Positions 1 through 6,700 of a stretch of DNA of 6,965 bases are shown here, in pieces (the first letter of the stretch is position 1; each line of letters begins with the position of its first letter). Under the pieces are notes generated by a model, which did not search any database, was not told the DNA's origin, and was given only the letters and a program-made list of their open reading frames with translations. This DNA is from Spirochaeta sp. (GTDB lineage: Bacteria > Spirochaetota > Spirochaetia > DSM-2461), in assembly GCA_030592625.1 (NCBI GenBank), contig JAUVIY010000141.1, positions 1-6,965 of the forward strand, read 5' to 3'. Both the position numbers and the translations under genes were made by a program.

Positions 1-21
1 GAAACCCAACAGATTGCTGTT

Positions 22-447
22 TCAATCCTCTGAACGAGGAACTAACCGCCGCATGCGTTTGATCTCGCTGCGGCGATGTTTAGTCTCCAACCTGCGTTTT
101 TTTGATGCGAGAGAAGGTCTTGTTTTACGGCGAAGTTTGGGCTTCTCGGCCGCCTTGCGGATTAACTCAACCAGCCTGTTGATTGCATCCTGACGGTTTC
201 GTTCCTGAGTACGGAACCGTCGGGCATCGATAATCAGTATTCCTTCTTCAGTAATTCGTCTGCCCGCCAGATGAATCAGACGGTCGCGAACATCATCCGG
301 CAGGGAAGGGCAGTTGCTCACATCGAAGCGGAGCTGCACGGCCGTAGCGACTTTGTTAACCTTCTGTCCGCCCGGTCCCGATGCGCGTATAAAATCCAGT
401 TGAATTTCACTCTCATCAATTTTTATGGTGGGTGTAATGTGAATCAT
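22..447 (-). CDS. arfB: Alternative ribosome-rescue factor ArfB (YaeJ/ICT1 family peptidyl-tRNA hydrolase)
   Basis: This 141-residue protein matches ArfB in length (E. coli YaeJ has 140) and layout. ArfB enters the A site of ribosomes stalled without a stop codon and hydrolyses the peptidyl-tRNA, backing up tmRNA trans-translation. The release-factor catalytic loop is visible as RASGPGGQKVNK, with the GGQ at residues 26-28. The STAIHLRF-like strand of the family appears here as ATAVQLRF. The last ~38 residues (about 104-141) are strongly basic (RRKTRPSLASKKRR, then KHRRSEIKRMRR). In YaeJ structures this tail forms a helix in the empty mRNA channel, and it separates ArfB from ordinary class I release factors. 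The ATG at 447 is chosen because the MIHI start aligns with E. coli MIVI and a TGA lies in frame 11 codons upstream. No clear Shine-Dalgarno precedes it. A near-consensus promoter lies just upstream, so the gene is probably transcribed on its own. Confidence 0.95.
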   Translation of the reverse strand: MIHITPTIKIDESEIQLDFIRASGPGGQKVNKVATAVQLRFDVSNCPSLPDDVRDRLIHLAGRRITEEGILIIDARRFRTQERNRQDAINRLVELIRKAAEKPKLRRKTRPSLASKKRRLETKHRRSEIKRMRRLVPRSED

Positions 448-462
448 GACATTCTGAAATAA

Positions 463-490
463 ATCATACGTCAGAAGTCAGGTTTGTCAA
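463..490 (-). promoter_or_regulatory. Predicted sigma70 promoter of arfB
   Basis: On the minus strand a perfect -35 hexamer TTGACA (485-490) is followed after 16 bases by TATGAT (463-468), a 5/6 match to the -10 consensus. Transcription should start near base 456, only about 8-10 bases before the arfB ATG at 447. The predicted leader would be almost absent and carries no Shine-Dalgarno. Position and match quality are seen in the sequence; activity is inferred. Confidence 0.7.
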
Positions 491-568
491 GATTATTATT
501 TCCGGTCAAAAAAACTAAAAAATGTTTGACTTCGTATTTGGGAATTCCGGATTTGTCCCCGGACCTCC

Positions 569-1378
569 CTACTCAGCCGAATCCCGGAGAAGCCGCTTAT
601 AAAATTCCGGTTTTCTGTCCTCGAAAATATCATTGTACTCGTTGAGTCGTTTATTTTCGGCTATTGTCATATCGATATCGACAATACCAACCTCATCGGT
701 ATCGGGAGCGGCTTGATAGAGGATTTCCGCCGTATGACCGGTTATCTGACTTTTTCCCGTAAACGTCAGAGATTTTCCGTTTCGTGCTTCCGTGCCCGTC
801 CTGTTTGCCGTTATAGCAAAGACACGGTTTTCGAGACACCTCGTTTTCATGGCATCCTGGCAGAATGGAAGAACCAGATTCGAACTGTGACAGATGATAT
901 GGGCACCCTGCAAAGATAAGGCACGCATGGCTTCAGGGAAAAACCAGTCGAAACAGATCATGACACCGAATTTATACTTTCCAATATCGTAGACGGCAAA
1001 TTCAGTATCACCCGGGTCAAACCAGAGTTTTTCTTCAAAAAACAGATGGATTTTTCTGTAAGTTCCGAGATATCCCTGCGGAGAAACGATGACGGCCGAG
1101 TTAAAATACTTATCGCCACTCTTCTCGGCAATACCCGCCACGAGAAACACCTCTTTGTTTTTAGCCATTCTCATGATCGCCTGCGTCGTTTTTCCCTTCG
1201 GGATTTCCTCAGACAGGGCTATAACCTCTTCTTTTGAAGTAAAAACATAGCCGGTGTTAAAGAGCTCGGGCAGGACCAGAAGGTCAGCAGCAGCGTTGTC
1301 TATCAACTTTTCCACTTTTCCTATATTTTTATCCACTTCACCAAACAAAGGTTCAAACTGTACGAAACCTGCTTTCAT
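569..1378 (-). CDS. Carbon-nitrogen hydrolase (nitrilase superfamily), substrate unknown
   Basis: This is a complete 269-residue cytosolic enzyme of the nitrilase/amidase superfamily, which hydrolyses non-peptide C-N bonds through a covalent thioester. All three catalytic residues are visible: Glu38 in LVLPELFNTGY, Lys109 in TYRKIHLF, and the nucleophile Cys142 in GVMICFDWFFPE. The later block CLENRVFAITANRTG (about residues 180-194) is the conserved family segment after the nucleophile. Length is normal for a single-domain member with no fusion. The ATG at 1378 is set by a GAGGA ribosome site 6 bases upstream and by an in-frame TGA four codons before it. The protein resembles the omega-amidase/N-carbamoyl-type amidases in general layout, but the sequence does not let me pick a substrate. 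It is separated from the FN3 gene by a terminator and from arfB by 121 bases, so it is probably monocistronic. No pathway partner is nearby. Confidence 0.92.
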   Translation of the reverse strand: MKAGFVQFEPLFGEVDKNIGKVEKLIDNAAADLLVLPELFNTGYVFTSKEEVIALSEEIPKGKTTQAIMRMAKNKEVFLVAGIAEKSGDKYFNSAVIVSPQGYLGTYRKIHLFFEEKLWFDPGDTEFAVYDIGKYKFGVMICFDWFFPEAMRALSLQGAHIICHSSNLVLPFCQDAMKTRCLENRVFAITANRTGTEARNGKSLTFTGKSQITGHTAEILYQAAPDTDEVGIVDIDMTIAENKRLNEYNDIFEDRKPEFYKRLLRDSAE

Positions 1379-1440
1379 GTGTTGTCCTCACTCATCTTGT
1401 TTGTCCGCTACAGATTTTGTTGGGTTTCCGCTGGTTTTTC

Positions 1441-1469
1441 ATACTACTCATTTTTTTTGTCCCCTGCAA
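1441..1469 (-). promoter_or_regulatory. Possible weak promoter of the C-N hydrolase gene
   Basis: Between the upstream terminator (1482-1514) and the hydrolase ATG (1378), the minus strand has TTGCAG (1464-1469), a 17-base spacer and TAGTAT (1441-1446). These match the sigma70 -35 and -10 boxes at 3/6 and 4/6. Location and spacing fit a promoter that restarts transcription after the terminator, but the hexamers are weak. Confidence 0.3.
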
Positions 1470-1481
1470 GAGAATAGCAAC

Positions 1482-1514
1482 AAAAAAGGCAGAGCCATTA
1501 CCGGCTCCGCCTTT
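1482..1514 (-). terminator. Rho-independent terminator of the large-protein/FN3 unit
   Basis: Two 12-base arms (1503-1514 and 1485-1496) pair with a single A-C mismatch around a 6-base loop. The stem core is GGCGGAGCC. On the minus strand the hairpin is followed by six T residues (complement of 1482-1487, overlapping the foot of the stem). It lies about 120 bases after the FN3 stop codon and before the hydrolase gene, so it should end the upstream transcription unit. The plus-strand side lacks a good T tract, so the direction is the minus strand. Confidence 0.88.
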
Positions 1515-1530
1515 ATATAGTGATGTCTCA

Positions 1531-1610
1531 GGGATCAGGTCTTGCAATGCAACATATTTTGAACAGAGATTTGAGAAAAATGTGAACCCGTCCCCAATTC
1601 CCCCCCCCCG
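1531..1610 (-). repeat. Probable dispersed intergenic repeat with a G10 tract
   Basis: This non-coding stretch follows the FN3 stop. Read on the minus strand it starts with a run of ten G (1600-1609), then AATTGGGGACGGGTTCACA (about 1582-1599). It ends with a short palindrome TTGCATTGCAA (1542-1552) and GACCTGATCCC. The two end motifs resemble GGGGACGG and CAAGACCTGACCCC strings that I recall as multi-copy intergenic elements in Desulfobacterota-type genomes, often near REP-associated (Y1) transposases. That resemblance is from memory; only one copy is in this window and no transposase is present. It could instead be ordinary 3' untranslated sequence. Confidence 0.45.
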
Positions 1611-1635
1611 GCTGTTACATGGTAAAGGCCCCTTT

Positions 1636-3717
1636 TTACTTCTTGGATTTCTTCACCGGTATCTCAACCGATACCACTTTTGAATACTTCGATTTGTTGC
1701 GGTACCGGTCGAACGCGGCAAGCCGGTAGAAATATTTCTTCTCTTTCTTAACATCCCCGTCCATGTAACCAGTAACATTTACTATATCGGTCATCGGGTA
1801 ATACGGACCAGACTCTTTCGTTGCCCGGTAGAGGATCACCCCCTTGAGGTCGTCTGCCTTCGGCAGTTTCCAACTTAACTGGATGCCCTTGCCGTCTTTC
1901 AGTGCCTTTGCCTTGAGGCTTTTGGGCGGCCTGGGAGGTGTCCTGTCGAATGTTGCCGCTATAATGGAGCGCGAGGGTTTCGATACGTTGCCGTCCCGAT
2001 CGACAGCCTCAAGGGTATATGCATACCGCATTCCCGGAACGAGATTAAATTTATCTTTATACTCCAGCACCTTTGGCGACAGGAGCTTTTTATTGAGGGC
2101 GATGCGGGTGTCATCCGCCGCTTCCTTTTCCTTCCTGTACAGATTGTACCCTGCAAGATCCCTCTCACGGTTCTTGTACCACATGAGGATTATGGCACCT
2201 TCTTCGGCCTTTGTTTTATCGAAAACCGGCGGATACGGAGGAGTCACATCGGGAAGCTTGACCTCGACGATATTCGAAAAATCGCTTTCATTACCCGTTC
2301 GATCCAGCGCGGTTATTTTATAGTAGTAAGGACTCGCACTCGGCGTTTTGGGCAGCGCGCTGATAAACGAAGTATCTGTCACAGGTTCTCTTTCAAGGAG
2401 GTGGTAATACTCGGCATCTTTCTTCATCGCCTGATAGATGTGATATCCGACGAGATCTTCTTCAGAGTTGGGCTTCCAGGCAAGCAACACCTTTCCGGGT
2501 TCCGTCTTTCCGGTAAGGCCTTTCGGCTTTGCCGGCGGCAACCAATCCCTTATATTCGCCATTGCCGTGTATGAGCGGCCACTTTCATTTCCCGATTTGT
2601 CAACAGCCGTTACATAATACCAGTAAATCGTTTCCGGCTTGAGTCCCTTATCGACATATTTCAATGTGCCGGGTTTTAATGGGGTTTTTACGATCTTCTC
2701 AAACCCGACTCGATAGTCCAGGCTCCGGTAGAGATTGTACCCGGCAAGATCCTTATCCGGCGGTTGTTCCCAGGTGAGGGTGACTACATCTCTTTTCACT
2801 TCCGTCGTAAACTTTGCCGGGGGTGCGGGAGGTGTCATGTCTTTCGGCATCAGAGAAATCGGCCGCGGAATCCTGCTCAGACGTCCGAACGGATCACGTC
2901 CCCGAACGGTGTACCAGTATGTCTTTCCGTTTTCGAGATTCTTGTCCACATAAAACCACTCGGGATAACGGACCGCTCCCTGCTTGTCATAGGCCTCGAG
3001 GATCACGACGGGATGTCCGTTTACCCTGGTATATTGGCCCTCTTTTTTATTGCTCCTGTACACATCATATGAGGAAAAACGATCCTCGATTCTCCATCGC
3101 AGGAAAACGACGGCATCAGCCGCTTTACCCTGAAAACCCTGAGGAGGAAGGACAAGCGCCTTGAAAGCCCCAACCGGCACTGATATGCCGACAGTTTTCT
3201 CCTTCCCGTCTTCCACCATGACCAGACGGTAGGCGTACCGCTTTCCCGCCTGAACCGTGTCGTCAACATATCTGACCCCGAGGAGGTCCGCCAGTATCGG
3301 ATAGAGATCGGCAGACAGCATGGTCATTCCCCAGAGTTCCTTCAGGCGAAGGATCATTTGCCGGTATTTGGCCGGTTCTTTTTTACGGTCGGGAAGCATC
3401 GGAAAGAGTATGCTTTTATATTTCTTATACATCTCATCTCCGAGAATTTCGCGCGCTTTATCACGGTTTCGTATCTTGGTGATGGGATCAGGCGTCAGAA
3501 GCTTCCACTCATCCGTCTTTTCTATTTTCCGGTATATTTTGTAGGATGGCGCGTAAAAACTCCCCTCCGGCCAGACCCAGCGGAGGATCACACGATCACT
3601 ATCCCCCGCAACGATAAGGAGAGGTCTGTCTGCCGGACATACAACTGATGCAGATGAAACAACAAGAAACACCATCAAACCGATTAAGAACCCTTGTAGT
3701 ATGAAGTTTCTTTTCAT
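1636..3717 (-). CDS. Secreted multi-domain fibronectin type III protein
   Basis: This 693-residue protein begins with a signal peptide: MKRN, a hydrophobic core at residues 5-20, then SSASVVCPAD. There is no proper lipobox because Val precedes the Cys. The rest is a string of about six FN3 beta-sandwich domains at roughly 32-182, 191-291, 295-390, 393-490, 492-590 and 593-688. Repeated landmarks are the DLAGYNLYR-like strand (323-331, 421-429, 520-528, 623-631), the YWYYVTAVD-like strand, the turn motif D-x-x-GNES and linkers rich in TPPxPP. The first domain carries an extra ~70-residue charged, helix-like insertion (about 76-145). The protein ends in a lysine-rich tail, VKKSKK, with no membrane anchor or sorting signal that I recognise. 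FN3 arrays usually act as spacers or binding modules; no enzyme domain is visible, so a structural or adhesive role outside the inner membrane is inferred. The start is supported by a strong AAGGAGAGGAG site and the signal peptide. It lies 24 bases after the stop of the large upstream gene and is probably co-transcribed with it. Confidence 0.88.
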   Translation of the reverse strand: MKRNFILQGFLIGLMVFLVVSSASVVCPADRPLLIVAGDSDRVILRWVWPEGSFYAPSYKIYRKIEKTDEWKLLTPDPITKIRNRDKAREILGDEMYKKYKSILFPMLPDRKKEPAKYRQMILRLKELWGMTMLSADLYPILADLLGVRYVDDTVQAGKRYAYRLVMVEDGKEKTVGISVPVGAFKALVLPPQGFQGKAADAVVFLRWRIEDRFSSYDVYRSNKKEGQYTRVNGHPVVILEAYDKQGAVRYPEWFYVDKNLENGKTYWYTVRGRDPFGRLSRIPRPISLMPKDMTPPAPPAKFTTEVKRDVVTLTWEQPPDKDLAGYNLYRSLDYRVGFEKIVKTPLKPGTLKYVDKGLKPETIYWYYVTAVDKSGNESGRSYTAMANIRDWLPPAKPKGLTGKTEPGKVLLAWKPNSEEDLVGYHIYQAMKKDAEYYHLLEREPVTDTSFISALPKTPSASPYYYKITALDRTGNESDFSNIVEVKLPDVTPPYPPVFDKTKAEEGAIILMWYKNRERDLAGYNLYRKEKEAADDTRIALNKKLLSPKVLEYKDKFNLVPGMRYAYTLEAVDRDGNVSKPSRSIIAATFDRTPPRPPKSLKAKALKDGKGIQLSWKLPKADDLKGVILYRATKESGPYYPMTDIVNVTGYMDGDVKKEKKYFYRLAAFDRYRNKSKYSKVVSVEIPVKKSKK

Positions 3718-3725
3718 GGGGTAAA

Positions 3726-3737
3726 TCTCCTCTCCTT
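3726..3737 (-). promoter_or_regulatory. Tandem Shine-Dalgarno before the FN3 gene
   Basis: The 24-base gap between the large gene's stop (TGA, 3742-3744) and the FN3 start (ATG, 3715-3717) contains AAGGAGAGGAGA. This gives two overlapping ribosome sites; the nearer AGGAG is 9 bases from the ATG. It fixes the start, and the gap has no room for a separate full promoter, which supports co-transcription with the gene before it. Confidence 0.75.
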
Positions 3738-3741
3738 ACTT

Positions 3742-6700
3742 TCAATACAGGTCTGTACCTCTGTTAAGATCCATGAAGCTGTCATTCAGGTTCTGGAAAC
3801 CTGTGTTGAGGTCCTGGAATCCATTCATGACATCCTGATAGTTAGCGTCTTTTACACTGGCGGCCTGCCTGGACAGGGCATTGTACTGCTCACCGAGATT
3901 GCTGTACTGTTGCGTCAGCGTATCATACTGTTTATTGAGATCGGAGCCAAAGTTCATGTTGCCATATTCGTTCACCATATCCTGGTACTGCTGGACCAGC
4001 CCGTTGAACCCGTTCACCATATCCATCCCCTCGTCGAGCCAGGGAATATCGTCCAGAATGTCGCCGGCCGCACCGAATAGATTCCCCATAATGGGCGGTT
4101 TCCCGTATCCCGGATCCCCGAAGATATCGTCATGGATCTCCATATGCTCAGGCGTCGTAACGACCAGCGAGGCACCACCGAGGCCCGTTAGTTCCGGCTC
4201 GCCCCCTTCATTACACCGATCCGGACTCGTCGGCAAGGACGGCAGAGCAAGCGCCATTCTTACTTCTTTGTGCTCATATTTATGGCGCAGTCCGATTGTA
4301 CTTCCTTCGATGAGGTATCTGTTGAGACATTCCTTGCACTGCCTGCTTACCTTCGGCGGTATTAGATTTTGAAAAGAAATTGCTTCCTCCGGATGATTCA
4401 TGTCACGTTCCCAGAGCTGCACGTAGTAATCGCAGTCGGTCGGATCTCTTACGATCCTGAATGGCCCGTAATACACGGCGAGTCGGAAGTTGTTCCGCAT
4501 GCCCTCTCCCGACTGCGCACCAGCGCCGGCGCCGATCATCTTGGGCGACAGACCGGATTTTGCATCTCGTGTGACATGCCGCATCCCGATCACCGTCCCG
4601 CGGCATTCTTCCGCATCGCTTTGGGGATAGTTCCTCGTGTCACAATACACGACACACCCCGCGCGACACGCTTCAGGAAGTTCCTCCGCGTCGGTACTCG
4701 GCTGTCGTACCCATGCCAAGATCTCATCCCAGTAAAACGGCTCGGCTGTTGTGAAGGAAACGGTATATTCGGGTGAACTCCAGAGGTTGTCTACCTCGGC
4801 ATCGGAGCATACCTCGGGGCAGGTAACGGAAAGATTCAGGTTCGAGTCATCCATCATCGCCTCGAAGCCCCGATATGAGCCGGTTTCAAACTTTATGGTG
4901 AGCCAGGTGTCTCCCAGGGCGTCAACAAGTTCACGCATCACTCTCTCTTCCGTTAAGGCCAGGGAAACGGTAAGGCGGCCGTCGTATGCCCCACTCGCAC
5001 TTTCCTCCTGTACAGCAGCTTCTTCCCCTTCGTTGTCGGAGTGCGCTACCACCCCTTTCATCAATTTGAATTCATAATAGGTATTGGTATCGAGATTGCG
5101 CCCCTCGGGTGTGAAGGTAAATGATCGACAGTCAGAGCCCACCGTATAGGTTCCGGGAACCTCAGTCCCATCTTCCTTGAAGAGCTTGCCGACAACATCA
5201 TTATCATTCAGCAGTGGAAAGGATCTTTTCAATTTGACGTGGATCTGTAAAGCCGTATAACTGTACTTCCGCCCGTTTTTGGGATACGAATCTTCGACAA
5301 GGAGATCGATCGTGTTCGGAAGATCTCCCGACGTAAAGGTAAAGACCTTCGTATCGAAATATGAGTAGTTTTCCAGTATTGTTCCCGATGCCACGGCCTT
5401 GGCTTCGACGCGGTACGTTGCATTCGGCCAGAGGAACTCTTCCGGTTCAAACACAAAGGACATTCTGGCATCGTCCCATCTAATCTCGCCGGGAACGGGG
5501 ACCTTTGGTCCCGCAGACACGCATGTCTCGCAATAGACCTTGAATTTTCTCAGCGTGACCTTTACATCGAGGAACTCGCCTTCTTCATCCTGAAAACTGA
5601 TCCTCCTCCCTTCCGGCGTGGTCATCACCACCTTTATCGGTTTCCCAAGATCGACACCTTCCGTATCTTTTCCGGGGTCGAATACATCAAAGCAGGGCCA
5701 CTCCTTTGAAAGTTCGATGGGAACCTTCTCACCCAGGGTAAACGTCATGGCCCAGGTTCCTGAAACAATTCCACCGAGGAGCCGGTATGCCAGACTCCCT
5801 CTTACCCATATCTGCGTCGGATTCGGCGTCCTGACACCGCCGGCCAGCATGGCCTCGGCGTAGAATATTTCAAATGAACCGAGCCCTTCTATACCCACAC
5901 CTGCTTCGAGGCCCATCCAGACGGCAAATTCCGCGTAGACGTACACGGGATCGAAGCTTACCCCGAAGTCCGCGGATTCTCCTCCCCAGACGCGGCCGTA
6001 GAAGACGAGGAGCCACTGTCGCCCGGTATCCATTTCCACGAGATAGCCGGCCCTCACTCCGAGTTTGTCGATCTCAAAATATCCATTGGCACGGCCGATG
6101 CCGCTTCCGTCATCTGTGAGGAACGGAAGAACCGACACCATTGCCGGTGTCTGTTTCCGTCCCATATAGACGTGCCATTCGTCTTGGCCGAACTTAAGAT
6201 CCATTTCGCCGGTGACCGCCAGGAGCGCCTTTGACGGATCGACGATGGCGAATTTATCGACTTGCAATCTGCTGGTGAATGCACACCCACCGCTTTCGTA
6301 ACAGCCAATGGTGGCATCCGCATAGATCTTTCTACTATCAACCCGATTTGTGCGGCTGCAGAGAATATAGCTTTCACCCCTGAGCGCCATGGAAAAGCCT
6401 TCGTCGTCGCCGGTGGCGATATTGATCTCCAGTCCCAGAACACCGTTAAAAGTATAGCCGCTATCGAAATTTGTCCCCATGGTAACCATCGCCCGCACGC
6501 CGAACGATCCTTCCTCAGGTGTATATTCCCCCGAATTGTTCTGATAATTGACGGGCTTCATATTCAGGTAGGCGCCGCCGCCGAAACCGTAGAATGCCAG
6601 GGGATACGGACTCATCTGAATACCTGGATCAGGAATCTCCACATTGCCGTCGATATAAAAGTAGGCAAAATTTCCCGTGTGCCCCACGATGAGGGTGCTT

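Noticed and set aside
8..21. Hairpin AACAG-CAAT-CTGTT right after the arfB stop codon
   Set aside because: The stem is only 5 pairs and AT-rich, and the window ends before any T tract could be seen, so a terminator cannot be claimed.
491..568. Possible terminator of the C-N hydrolase: TCCGG/CCGGA stem and a later T-rich stretch with GTCAAA/TTTGAC arms
   Set aside because: The GC stem is 5 pairs and not followed by T residues, while the T-rich stretch has only a weak AT stem with a long loop; they do not combine into an intrinsic terminator.
1392..1451. A 19-codon open frame (MSSMKNQRKPNKICSGQTR) upstream of the C-N hydrolase, with a GGGGA 8 bases before its ATG
   Set aside because: It is very short, overlaps the possible -10 box, and nothing else supports translation; it remains a weak leader-peptide possibility.
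3631..3650. Lipoprotein signal (Cys after the hydrophobic core) in the FN3 protein
   Set aside because: The residues before Cys are S-V-V, and a lipobox needs Gly, Ala or Ser directly before the Cys, so an ordinary signal peptide is more likely.
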